DNA from: Ardenticatenaceae bacterium
GTDB lineage: Bacteria; Chloroflexota; Anaerolineae; Promineifilales; Promineifilaceae
Reading direction: 5' to 3'
DNA: 64,000 bases
NCBI GenBank assembly: GCA_020634375.1
Contig: JACKBX010000002.1
Location: 620,001-684,000, forward strand
Shown here in pieces: positions 15,626 through 23,684 of the stretch. Numbering within the stretch: position 1 is the stretch's first letter; each line of letters starts with the position of its first letter. The position numbers were made by a program, and so were the translations under genes. A model generated the notes under the pieces. It was not told the origin of the DNA, searched no databases, and saw only the letters and a program-made list of their open reading frames with translations.

Positions 15626-17287
15626 ATGCCATCACTCAGTCAAAATCAAAGCCATATGAACCCCAAACAAGACAACTACCATTGGTGGCAGCGCGGTGTC
15701 ATCTATCAAATCTATCCGCGCAGTTTCCAAGACACAACGGGCAACGGCATTGGCGATCTGCCTGGCATGATCCAACGATTGAACTACCTCAACGACGGCA
15801 CATCCCAATCCTTAGGCATTGACGCCATCTGGATCAGCCCCTTCTATCCTTCCCCAATGGCTGACTTTGGCTACGACGTCAGCGATTATTGCAACGTACA
15901 CACCCTCTTCGGCAATCTGCAAATCATCGACCAACTCATCACCGCTGCCCACCAGCACAATGTTAAGGTCATTATCGACTACGTGCCCAACCACACCTCC
16001 GATCAACACCCCTGGTTTGTAGAGTCCCGAAGCAGTCGGCACAATCCCAAACGGGATTGGTACATCTGGAGAGACGCCAAGCCCGATGGCTCTCCTCCCA
16101 ATAATTGGGGCAGCTTTTTTGGCGGGCCAGCCTGGACATTTGACGAAGCAACCGGGCAATATTACCTACACCAATTCCTTAAAGAACAGCCCGATTTGAA
16201 CTGGCGCAACCCCGAAGTCAAACAAGCCATGTTCGATGTGCTACGCTTTTGGCTGGAGCGTGGCATAGACGGTTTTCGTATGGACGTAGTCGGCCTCATC
16301 CTCAAAGATGAGCAACTGCGCGACAACCCACCCAACCCCAATATGCCGCCCGACCTACCGGATAATGACATTGCCGGGCGCTCGCTGATGGTTCACAACC
16401 TGGATCAGGATGAGGTTCACGCCATCATGCAAGAGTTCCGCCAGCTATTAGATGGCTACGGGGATCGCGTCGCCATTGGTGAATTGTGGGGGCCGCTTGA
16501 CCGCTGGGTGCGCTACTATGGCGCAAGGAATGATGAACTGCACCTGCCCTTCAATTTTCGGTTGATGGACGAAGGTGTGTGGAATGCGCAAGCTATGCGT
16601 GCTTCTGTAGATGCGCTGGAAGCGGCTCTGCCCGATTTTGCCTGGCCCAACTATGTGTTGGGCAATCACGACCGTATTCGGCTGGCAAGCCGCTTTGGCG
16701 GGCAGGCGCAGGCACGGCTGGCAGCCATGATGCTGTTAACGCTGCGCGGCACGCCTACGTTGTATTATGGTGATGAGCTTGGGCTAGAAAACGGAGTTAT
16801 CCCGCCAGAAGCAATACAAGACCCGCAAGGGCTAAATTTGGGCGCAGAGCGCACGCGAGACGTGGCGCGAACGCCTATGCAGTGGAACGAGGAAGGGTTT
16901 GCAGGGTTTTCTACAAGCGAACCCTGGCTGCCTCTCTCTACTGACTGTCAAACGCGCAACGTGGCAGTCCAATCAACTGATCCCACCTCTATCTTAAACT
17001 TGTACCGGCAGTTGATATGGACGCGCCGCCAATCAGATGCGTTGAGTGTGGGCAGCTACCGCCCGCTAGATGTGGCCAACGATTGTTTTGTATACTGGAG
17101 AGAAACCACAACGGATCGTCGTTTGGTAGCGCTGAACTTTAGCAACCAGGAACTAAATTTGATGGTTCCCGGCTTGGGCAACGGCCGTATCACCCTTTCC
17201 TCCCACCTTGACCGTGATGAACCCATTGCTGGGCGGCTGCGCTTACGGCCGTTTGAGGGAGTCATCATCCATCCAAAACACGAGTAG
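15626..17287 (+). CDS. GH13 alpha-glucosidase (oligo-1,6-glucosidase-like)
   Basis: The 553-residue enzyme has the GH13 barrel. Region I is DYVPNHTS. Region II is GFRMDVV with the Asp nucleophile (about 218). Region III is AIGELWGP with the acid/base Glu (about 287). Region IV is VLGNHDRIRL. The N-terminal WWQRGVIYQIYPRSFQD is typical of alpha-glucosidases and trehalose-6-phosphate hydrolases. There is no signal peptide, so it acts on imported sugars in the cytoplasm. A second ATG at 15656 (MNPKQD) is a possible start. The ParB/USP gene begins 24 bases downstream, making an operon likely. Confidence 0.92.
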   Translation: MPSLSQNQSHMNPKQDNYHWWQRGVIYQIYPRSFQDTTGNGIGDLPGMIQRLNYLNDGTSQSLGIDAIWISPFYPSPMADFGYDVSDYCNVHTLFGNLQIIDQLITAAHQHNVKVIIDYVPNHTSDQHPWFVESRSSRHNPKRDWYIWRDAKPDGSPPNNWGSFFGGPAWTFDEATGQYYLHQFLKEQPDLNWRNPEVKQAMFDVLRFWLERGIDGFRMDVVGLILKDEQLRDNPPNPNMPPDLPDNDIAGRSLMVHNLDQDEVHAIMQEFRQLLDGYGDRVAIGELWGPLDRWVRYYGARNDELHLPFNFRLMDEGVWNAQAMRASVDALEAALPDFAWPNYVLGNHDRIRLASRFGGQAQARLAAMMLLTLRGTPTLYYGDELGLENGVIPPEAIQDPQGLNLGAERTRDVARTPMQWNEEGFAGFSTSEPWLPLSTDCQTRNVAVQSTDPTSILNLYRQLIWTRRQSDALSVGSYRPLDVANDCFVYWRETTTDRRLVALNFSNQELNLMVPGLGNGRITLSSHLDRDEPIAGRLRLRPFEGVIIHPKHE

Positions 17288-17311
17288 GTTTTACAACCTG
17301 ATACACAAACT

Positions 17312-19045
17312 ATGGCAGAAATCATTAACCCAACCAACAAAGCTGTTGAAGACTTTCGCCGTGCCCGTTGGCAGGCCGCCCTTCAACAAGCCTATGCCCG
17401 TATGACCGGCCGTTCCAACGACCTGCTGTCATACGAAGATGTGCGCCGCGCCCTGCACGCTACCACTCAAATCGAGCGCGGTTTACAAGACATCCCATTA
17501 GAGGCCATCATCGGCAGCGTGGGCAGATACAGCGATTTCACACGCAGCTTTTTGCCCCGCAGCGATACCATGCGTGACCGCTGGGCACGTGTCAGCGCCA
17601 TTGCCACCAATGGGTCTGGCTGGCCGCCCATCCAAGTATACAAAGTAGGTGAAGCATACTTCGTTTTAGATGGCAACCATCGTGTCAGCGTAGCGCGGCA
17701 AATGGGACTAACACACATACAAGCCTATGTCACCGAAGTAATTACAAAAGTCCCGCTGACGGCCGACGTTCAACCCGACGAGCTGATTTGCAAAGCGCAA
17801 TACGCCGACTTTCTCGCCCATACCCATTTGGATGACACCCGGCCCAATGCCGACCTGAGTGTGACCGCACCCGGTACTTATGACATTCTCGAAGACCACA
17901 TTGCCGTCCATCGCTATTACATGGGCAACGAATTCCAACGTGAATTCTCTGTTGCCGAAGCTGCCGCCAGTTGGTATGACTATGTCTACCTGCCGGTGAT
18001 TCAGGCCATTAGCGAGCGTGGTGTGCTGCGTGACTTCCCCGACCGCACCCCTACAGACCTATACATTTGGCTATCTGAACATCGGGCAGAACTGGAAGAG
18101 ATGTTGGGCTGGGAAGTGAGTACAGAAGCAGCAGCCAGCGATCTCGTGGAAACGCAAAGCCAAAAGCACCCGCTTACGCGCATGGGCAAGCGCATTTTGG
18201 ATACAATTGTGCCGGAAGAGTTTTTGCCGGGGCCAGAGCCAGGAGAATGGCGCAAAGAACGATTGGTGCAGCGCTACCTTGAAAAGCTCTTCCACGACAT
18301 TCTCGTACCCATTAGCGGACAGGAATCTGGCTGGAATGGGTTGGAGCAGGCGCTGGTGATTGCGCAGCGTGAAGGGGGGCAGCTACGTGGGCTGCACATT
18401 GTTGCAGAAGAAGAGGAAAAGGACACGCCCGTTTCCCATGATCTACAGAACGCCTTCGTCCAACGCTGCCACGAGGCAGGCGTAAATGGGTCACTCACCC
18501 TGGAAACCGGCCCAGTCGCCAATACCATCGTTGATCGTGCTCGTTGGAACGACCTCGTTGTCATCAACCTGCTGCATCCACCGGGCAGAACCGTACTCGA
18601 ACGGCTTGAGTCTGGTTTCCGGCAGGTAGTGCAGCGCTGCCCGCGCCCGATTCTAGCCGTGCCCCAAACCGTCACGCCGCTCAACCGCGCCTTACTCGCC
18701 TACGATGGTCACGCGAAATCGAAAGAGGCCCTGTTTATTGCCGCCTACGTTGCCGAGGAATGGGAAATCCCCCTGGTTGTGGTAATGGCGTATGATAAAA
18801 AGGGGCCAAATGAAGCCGCACTCGATCACGCACGGCGCTACCTGGAACTGCATGAAATTTCTGCCGAATTTGTCGTCGCCCAAGAGGATGCGGCCACGTT
18901 GGTTTTGAACACGGCCGTTTCCCACGACTGCGACTTCATCATCATGGGCGGCTACGGCGCACAACCCGTTGTCGAAGCCATCCTCGGCAGCGTCGCCAGC
19001 GAAATCCTGACGGAGACCCATCTTCCGACACTGATTTGCCAATAA
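17312..19045 (+). CDS. ParB/Srx-like domain fused to two universal stress protein domains
   Basis: The 577-residue protein has an N-terminal ParB/sulfiredoxin-like fold (about residues 50-150). It has IPLEAIIGSVGRYSDFTRSF, VYKVGEAYFVLDGNHRVSVA and RQMGLTHIQAYV; the DGNHR box is the nucleotide-binding signature of that superfamily. A helical middle part (about 190-310) follows. Two USP domains complete it (about 325-450 and 455-577), and the second ends with the ATP-binding signature GGYGAQPVVEAILGSVASEIL. No helix-turn-helix for DNA binding is obvious. The gene follows the glucosidase by 24 bases. The combination suggests an ATP-dependent stress or energy sensor; function is not known. Confidence 0.75.
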   Translation: MAEIINPTNKAVEDFRRARWQAALQQAYARMTGRSNDLLSYEDVRRALHATTQIERGLQDIPLEAIIGSVGRYSDFTRSFLPRSDTMRDRWARVSAIATNGSGWPPIQVYKVGEAYFVLDGNHRVSVARQMGLTHIQAYVTEVITKVPLTADVQPDELICKAQYADFLAHTHLDDTRPNADLSVTAPGTYDILEDHIAVHRYYMGNEFQREFSVAEAAASWYDYVYLPVIQAISERGVLRDFPDRTPTDLYIWLSEHRAELEEMLGWEVSTEAAASDLVETQSQKHPLTRMGKRILDTIVPEEFLPGPEPGEWRKERLVQRYLEKLFHDILVPISGQESGWNGLEQALVIAQREGGQLRGLHIVAEEEEKDTPVSHDLQNAFVQRCHEAGVNGSLTLETGPVANTIVDRARWNDLVVINLLHPPGRTVLERLESGFRQVVQRCPRPILAVPQTVTPLNRALLAYDGHAKSKEALFIAAYVAEEWEIPLVVVMAYDKKGPNEAALDHARRYLELHEISAEFVVAQEDAATLVLNTAVSHDCDFIIMGGYGAQPVVEAILGSVASEILTETHLPTLICQ

Positions 19046-19097
19046 AAGTTTGCAAGCGGCAAAGCGGCAAGTGTTATTTGCAGACTGGTCGCTTACC

Positions 19098-20441
19098 CTA
19101 TTTCTGCACCAAGACGTAACGGCCGCGTGTCCCTTCCGCCGTTGCCGTGTACAAATAGGTGGCATCGCCAATGATGATGATGTCCGCATGACCGACACCG
19201 ACGTTGCCCGGTAAATCCATAATGATGGGATTGCCAGGATACTTTTCCCAACGGCCGTCAATCTCCAACGCCACACTCCGCGCCAAACCCAGGGCAAACT
19301 GGTCATCCACCACCGCCGGGTCGCTGGGGCCGCGCACGCCCTCGTATGTCATGTAATAATGGTCGCCCACCCGCACCACATCCGCCGACGAAATCGTGCG
19401 GAACTCGAAGTACGGGTTAGCCTCCGCACCCAGCAAATCGGTCGGGCCATACCCTAATTCTGCACCAAACAGCGGATTGTTCTCGCACTCCACCATGCCT
19501 GCCGCACCCGCAAAACGATTGCCTTTATAACAGCCTATGTGCCCCGGCGCTTTACCTAGCCCCACAAACACGTAGAGCATATCCCCCTCTACATAAATGC
19601 CGGGCGGCCCGCCCGCCAAACAGTCCCACTCCTGGCTGGCGTAAATATTGGGATGCAGGCCAATCAATTCATAGGGAGCGCAGCCACCATATGGGTAAGT
19701 CCAAATCCAGGTTCCATCAATATGCGTCTTGTCCGACCAATTCACGCCGTCGCTGGAGGTGCGCAGGTAGTTATACGCGCCAAATTCATAGACCAGATAC
19801 GCTTCATCCGGCGCAAAAAAGACGCGCGGGTACTGCTGCTGGTCTACCTGGTCTTGAATATGTTCGCAGGGACAGCTTGCACATTCAAACAAACACACCG
19901 GTTCTTCAAGAGTGAAGGTCTGTCCGGCGTCGTAGCTTTTCCAAAGGGTGGTGCAGCCGGGAAAGGCCACCGGGTCGCCACACTGGTCTACCACCCCGGC
20001 AGATGGGTCGCTGGCGTGCAGATATGACCACAACTCGTTGTCGCCACGATAAACGGTGTCGGATTCGCCAATGGGCAGGCCAGTGTCGGGGATTTCGAGC
20101 AGCCATTCGGCACGGCCGTTCCAAAAATCCTCCAACGTGGCAAACTGGCGGCCCGGCGGTGCATAAAAACCAATCTGCGGCGTAGGTGATGGTGTCACAG
20201 TCGGCACAGGCGTTGCCGTTGCCGGGCGTGCCAGGGTCGGCGGCACAGTCATGGTGGGGGCGACTGTAACCGCAGCCGTCACCGTTGGCAATTGACTATT
20301 GACCATTGACAATTGCCCATTTTCCATCGGTGTTTCCGTCACCACAACCACATCCGTCTGCGGTGCAGCACAAGCAGAAAGAGCAACGGCCGTTACCAAC
20401 CAACCTGCTAATCCAAACAACCTCATCCACTTCAATCGCAT
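19098..20441 (-). CDS. Surface lipoprotein with beta-propeller-like domain (glycosidase-like, GH43/32 style)
   Basis: The start is set at the ATG at 20441 (MRLKWMRLFG); a start 15 bases earlier is possible. A lipoprotein signal ends in LSAC, then a Thr/Pro linker rich in PTxTPxP leads to a domain of about 320 residues. That domain has repeated beta signatures such as YPRVFFAPDEAYLVYEFG, YYMTYEG and WEKYPGNPIIM. These resemble five-bladed propeller glycosidases (GH43/GH32), although catalytic residues cannot be assigned. Eight or more Cys are clustered in the middle. In the linker (about 20285-20325) the coding sequence is made of ATTGACC heptamers, reading GQLSMVNSQLPTV. It is a single gene, convergent with the ParB/USP gene. 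Confidence 0.6.
   Translation of the reverse strand: MRLKWMRLFGLAGWLVTAVALSACAAPQTDVVVVTETPMENGQLSMVNSQLPTVTAAVTVAPTMTVPPTLARPATATPVPTVTPSPTPQIGFYAPPGRQFATLEDFWNGRAEWLLEIPDTGLPIGESDTVYRGDNELWSYLHASDPSAGVVDQCGDPVAFPGCTTLWKSYDAGQTFTLEEPVCLFECASCPCEHIQDQVDQQQYPRVFFAPDEAYLVYEFGAYNYLRTSSDGVNWSDKTHIDGTWIWTYPYGGCAPYELIGLHPNIYASQEWDCLAGGPPGIYVEGDMLYVFVGLGKAPGHIGCYKGNRFAGAAGMVECENNPLFGAELGYGPTDLLGAEANPYFEFRTISSADVVRVGDHYYMTYEGVRGPSDPAVVDDQFALGLARSVALEIDGRWEKYPGNPIIMDLPGNVGVGHADIIIIGDATYLYTATAEGTRGRYVLVQK
20285..20325. repeat. Heptamer repeat (attgacc)n inside a coding linker
   Basis: Tandem ATTGACT, ATTGACC, ATTGACA and ATTGCCC units lie inside the lipoprotein gene, in frame. They add about twelve residues to the flexible linker. 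Confidence 0.75.
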
Positions 20442-20533
20442 AAACACACTCCACACACAAATTGGACGAAATTATACAGAGAATGTAGAAGCACGACGAC
20501 GCCATCCCCTACCACAGTTTGCAAACTTGCCCC

Positions 20534-20561
20534 TTGCCCACATCTTCCTCCCTTGTACAAT
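20534..20561 (+). promoter_or_regulatory. Putative promoter of aat, giving a leaderless mRNA
   Basis: TTGCCC (20534-20539) and TACAAT (20556-20561) are 16 bases apart. The ATG of aat is at 20568, seven bases after the -10 box. Transcription would then start at or next to the initiation codon; no Shine-Dalgarno sequence is present. Confidence 0.5.
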
Positions 20562-20567
20562 CATGGC

Positions 20568-21146
20568 ATGGAACTGACGCCCCGGCTGCTGCTCACCGCT
20601 TACACGCAAGGCATGTTCCCCATGGCTCAGGAGGATGGCGTTTACTGGTATCAGCCCGACCCCCGCACCATTTTGCCCCTGGATGCTTTCCACATATCGC
20701 GTTCTTTGCAGAGGGTGATGAAGAAACGGCCGTACCAAATCCACGTAGACACCGCCTTCGAAGCCGTCATGCGCTACTGCGCCGCCCCTGCACCTGGCCG
20801 CGAAGAAACCTGGATCAGCGAAGACCTCATTATGGCCTACACCCGGCTGCACCAACTTGGCCTAGCCCACAGCGTTGAAGCCTGGCGCGATGGCAAACTC
20901 GTGGGCGGACTCTACGGCGTCGCTCTCGGCGGCTTCTTCGCCGGAGAAAGTATGTTCTCCCGCGAAACAAACGCCAGCAAAATCGCCCTCGTCCATCTTG
21001 TACAACACCTAAACATGCGTCGCTTCCAATTACTTGATGTACAATTCATGACAAACCATTTGCAGCGTTTTGGTGCAGTCGAAATCTCCGACGCAGAATA
21101 CCAACAGAAATTGCACCACGCCTTGCTCGTTGACACGACATTCTGA
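20568..21146 (+). CDS. aat: Leucyl/phenylalanyl-tRNA-protein transferase
   Basis: The 192-residue protein matches Aat. The opening is LTPRLLLTAYTQGMFPMA, then YWYQPDPRTILPLDAFHISR, the WISEDLIMAYTRLHQLGLAHSVE segment, and LVGGLYGVALGGFFAGESMFS with the catalytic region. It moves Leu or Phe from tRNA to proteins with N-terminal Arg or Lys, marking them for ClpS/ClpAP. Length is a little short of the E. coli protein (234 residues). An in-frame TTG at 20553 is an unlikely start. A perfect palindrome follows the stop at once. Confidence 0.93.
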   Translation: MELTPRLLLTAYTQGMFPMAQEDGVYWYQPDPRTILPLDAFHISRSLQRVMKKRPYQIHVDTAFEAVMRYCAAPAPGREETWISEDLIMAYTRLHQLGLAHSVEAWRDGKLVGGLYGVALGGFFAGESMFSRETNASKIALVHLVQHLNMRRFQLLDVQFMTNHLQRFGAVEISDAEYQQKLHHALLVDTTF

Positions 21147-21185
21147 AAGAGAGTTGTCAAATCTTAAAGATTTGACAACTCTCTT
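21147..21185. repeat. Perfect 19-bp-arm palindrome
   Basis: AAGAGAGTTGTCAAATCTT and its exact inverse are separated by one base. It starts right after the aat stop and ends 18 bases before the prs start, overlapping no gene. It resembles the two 33-bp palindromes at 55.6 and 56.3 kb (AGAGT..AATCTy..ArATT..ACTCT), so it is probably the same repeat family. It may act as a terminator or mRNA-stabilising hairpin. Confidence 0.75.
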
Positions 21186-21203
21186 AACTTTGAGGAGCTA
21201 CAG

Positions 21204-22196
21204 ATGTCCAAAAAACACAGAAACATTGACCCGCACGATGTACGTTTTTTTAGCGGCCGTTCCAACCCCGTGCTCGCCCAAAAAATAGCCGACTACCTGG
21301 AACTCCCCATGGAAACCACACACTTCTCCAAATTCAGCAACGACAATCTTTTTGTGCAGTTGGGGGCAAGTGTGCGTGGTCGTCGTGTCTACATCGTCCA
21401 ATCTCTCGTCAGCCCCGTCAGCGACCACCTGCTGGAACTGCTAATGATGCTCGACATCGCCAAAAGCGCCGCCGCCCACGACATCCACGCCATCATCCCC
21501 TACTACTCCTACGCCCGCTCCGACAAAAAAGACGCGCCGCGCATCTCCATCACCGCACGATTAGTCGCCGACCTGATGCAAACCGCCGGAGCTACGCGCA
21601 TCATGACCATGACCCTGCATTCGCCGCAAGTACACGGTTTCTTCAGCGTGCCCGCCGACCCCCTCACCGCACGCGGCCTTTTCGCCGACCATATGCTCAA
21701 AAACAGCAAATCCCTCGCCGATGCCGTCGTCGTCGCCCCAGACGTAGGCAGCGCCAAATCCGCCGCCCGCTTTGCTGATTTGCTGGATTTACCCACCGCC
21801 GCCGCGCAAAAAACACGCATCTCCGACGAAGAAGTGAAAATCGGCAGCCTCTTCAAGCGGCAGGTCGCCGGGTTCCGCCACGCCATCATTTACGATGACG
21901 AAATCGCCACCGGCGGAACCGTCGCCGAACTCTCCCGCCTACTTGTGGAAAGCGGCATCGAACAAATCACCCTTATTTGCACGCACGGGCTGTTTCTGGG
22001 CAAAGCATTTGCCCGGCTCCAGGCCATCCCCCAAATTCAAGAAATTATCACCACCGACACCGTGCCCCGCGCCCCAGAAAACCAACCGCCAAACATGACC
22101 ATCCTCTCGACGGCATCTATTTTCGGGCGGGCCATTCGCCAAAATTACCTGCACCGCTCCATCGGCGAGCTATTCGACTTCGGCGCAGACCAATGA
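21204..22196 (+). CDS. prs: Ribose-phosphate pyrophosphokinase
   Basis: The 330-residue protein shows PRPP synthetase features: FSGRSNPVLAQKIADYL, FSNDNLFVQLG, the flexible-loop YYSYARSDKKD (Arg and His/Asp region), HSPQVHGFF, and the PRPP-binding loop AIIYDDEIATGGT. It makes PRPP from ribose 5-phosphate and ATP for nucleotide, His and Trp synthesis. The ATG follows GAGGAG. The Prs loop here reads DDEIATGGT, where DDxIxTGGT is normal. Tal and pgi, which feed pentose phosphates, are far away at 56-59 kb. Confidence 0.94.
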   Translation: MSKKHRNIDPHDVRFFSGRSNPVLAQKIADYLELPMETTHFSKFSNDNLFVQLGASVRGRRVYIVQSLVSPVSDHLLELLMMLDIAKSAAAHDIHAIIPYYSYARSDKKDAPRISITARLVADLMQTAGATRIMTMTLHSPQVHGFFSVPADPLTARGLFADHMLKNSKSLADAVVVAPDVGSAKSAARFADLLDLPTAAAQKTRISDEEVKIGSLFKRQVAGFRHAIIYDDEIATGGTVAELSRLLVESGIEQITLICTHGLFLGKAFARLQAIPQIQEIITTDTVPRAPENQPPNMTILSTASIFGRAIRQNYLHRSIGELFDFGADQ

Positions 22197-22204
22197 GAAG
22201 CAAG

Positions 22205-22263
22205 TATGCAAGTTACAGGTTACAAGTTACAAGTATACAAACCTGTAACTTGTAACTTGCACA
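22205..22263. terminator. Inverted heptamer repeat between convergent prs and yitT
   Basis: Heptamers GTTACAG/GTTACAA are followed by the inverted set CTGTAAC/TTGTAAC, giving arms of about 20 bases. Placement between two convergent genes suggests a shared terminator hairpin. Confidence 0.6.
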
Positions 22264-22269
22264 CCACAA

Positions 22270-23172
22270 TTATCTCAAACGCTTAAACCCTTTCCCCAAC
22301 GCCTGGTGGCTGACGCCAATCGTCACAAATGCCTCCGACTCTACCTCCGCCACTATCCGCTTTACCGCGTTCACCTGCGGGCGGTAAACCGTACACGAAA
22401 CCATGTGCCGCATTTCTCCGGTATACCCGCCCGTCACCTGCCAATAACTTACACCGCGATGTGTCTGTTCAATAAGGGCGTCGGCTATTTCTTTGGGCTT
22501 GTTGGTGATGATGGTCACGGTGCGCGTGCTGCTTGGCCCCTCCAACGTATAATCTGCCGCCAGCCCATTGATGAACAACACCAAAAAGCCGTACATGGCA
22601 ATCTCCCAACCGAAAATGAGTCCGGCTATCAGGATTACAGCCCCATCTGTAAAGGCGTATACCTGACTAAGAGGCAGTCCTGTGCGCTGCTGAATGACAC
22701 GTCCCACAACGGCCGTACCACCAAACGTACTCCCCGCCCGATAAACCAGCCCCGCGCCAATCCCGCCAATGATGCCCGCATACACACTGGTCAGCAGCAC
22801 ATCATGGCTGAGGGGGAACTGCGCTATCACCTGTGGCAAAATCACGCCAAACAAATCCACTAACACAGAAAAAATGGTCGCTGAAATAAGCGTACTGACC
22901 ACAAATCGCCAGCGCCCCAACTGGAAAAAGCCCAGCACCAGCATGGGCACATTCATAACCCAGTACATCAGCCCCACCGGCCAATCGGTATAATGATTGA
23001 CCATGATGGCAACGCCGGACAGCCCGCCGGAAACGATATTATTAGGCACTTGAAACAAGGCATACCCCAACGCCGCCAGCCCCGTACCCGCCAGCAAGTA
23101 CAGCGTCGTCTGCAAGGCGTGCCAAAGGGTGCGCTGCGTGAGTAGTTTCTTTTGCTGAAATTGTTTTTTCAT
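22270..23172 (-). CDS. YitT family membrane protein (DUF2179)
   Basis: The start is the ATG at 23172 with GAGGTGA upstream; an in-frame GTG at 23184 overlaps the ribosome site. The 300-residue protein has five or six membrane helices (about residues 15-200), including VPNNIVSGGLSGVAIMV and YRAGSTFGGTAVVGRVIQ. A C-terminal soluble DUF2179 domain follows (about 215-300, TVTIITNKPKEIADALIE, then RGVSYWQVTGGYTGE). YitT proteins are widespread and of uncertain transport function. It is the last gene of the valS, DUF971, yitT run on the minus strand. Confidence 0.88.
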   Translation of the reverse strand: MKKQFQQKKLLTQRTLWHALQTTLYLLAGTGLAALGYALFQVPNNIVSGGLSGVAIMVNHYTDWPVGLMYWVMNVPMLVLGFFQLGRWRFVVSTLISATIFSVLVDLFGVILPQVIAQFPLSHDVLLTSVYAGIIGGIGAGLVYRAGSTFGGTAVVGRVIQQRTGLPLSQVYAFTDGAVILIAGLIFGWEIAMYGFLVLFINGLAADYTLEGPSSTRTVTIITNKPKEIADALIEQTHRGVSYWQVTGGYTGEMRHMVSCTVYRPQVNAVKRIVAEVESEAFVTIGVSHQALGKGFKRLR

Positions 23173-23274
23173 CTTATCTATCACCTCAAATAGACAGACC
23201 CCAAGGAGCTTTCTCGCCCTCAGGGTCTGCTAATCGTTGACTATCAAGTTGCTCTGTATCCGCCATACGTGGCG

Positions 23275-23631
23275 TTACGCTTGATTCGCCTCCCACTTTG
23301 CCACGCATTCATCGCAGGGGCAAGCGCCGCGCAGATATTGCCAGGTGTAAATGCCCGTCCAGTGCCCATCGCTCCACTGAAAGGTGAGGGCATAGCTGCC
23401 GGTCATTTGCACATTTTCCAGGTTCAGCCCTTCGTTGGGCGTATCGCGCACAATCAGGGGATTGGCTGGCGTGCCCATGTTCTCATGGCCGCCTTTGCAC
23501 TCCGCGCAGGGGCACTCCGCCCGCAGCCCGGCAAAGGGATAGTTGCTCACATGCCCATCATCCCAGGTGATGGTTAGAATTCGTTTGGTTCGGTCGGCTG
23601 TTACGCCGGTTGGTTTTGGATGGTTTGTCAT
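23275..23631 (-). CDS. DUF971 domain protein
   Basis: The 118-residue protein is a complete DUF971 (gamma-butyrobetaine hydroxylase N-terminal-like) domain: LTITWDDGHVSNYPFAGLRA, the Cys pairs CPCAEC (about 41-46) and CPCDEC, and TGSYALTFQWSDGHWTGIYT. Four or more Cys in CxCxxC pairs suggest a metal site. Stand-alone bacterial members are linked by annotation to iron-sulfur metabolism, but this is not shown here. It lies about 50 bases after valS in the same direction. Confidence 0.88.
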   Translation of the reverse strand: MTNHPKPTGVTADRTKRILTITWDDGHVSNYPFAGLRAECPCAECKGGHENMGTPANPLIVRDTPNEGLNLENVQMTGSYALTFQWSDGHWTGIYTWQYLRGACPCDECVAKWEANQA

Positions 23632-23684
23632 ATTTACCCTCTTTATTCACGCGTCACCTATACCGGATAACACATGATGGTTGA

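Noticed and set aside
23199..23233. Hairpin between DUF971 and yitT as a terminator or riboswitch
   Set aside because: CAGACCC/GGGTCTG arms are present but without a U-tract, and the loop matches no class I recognise.
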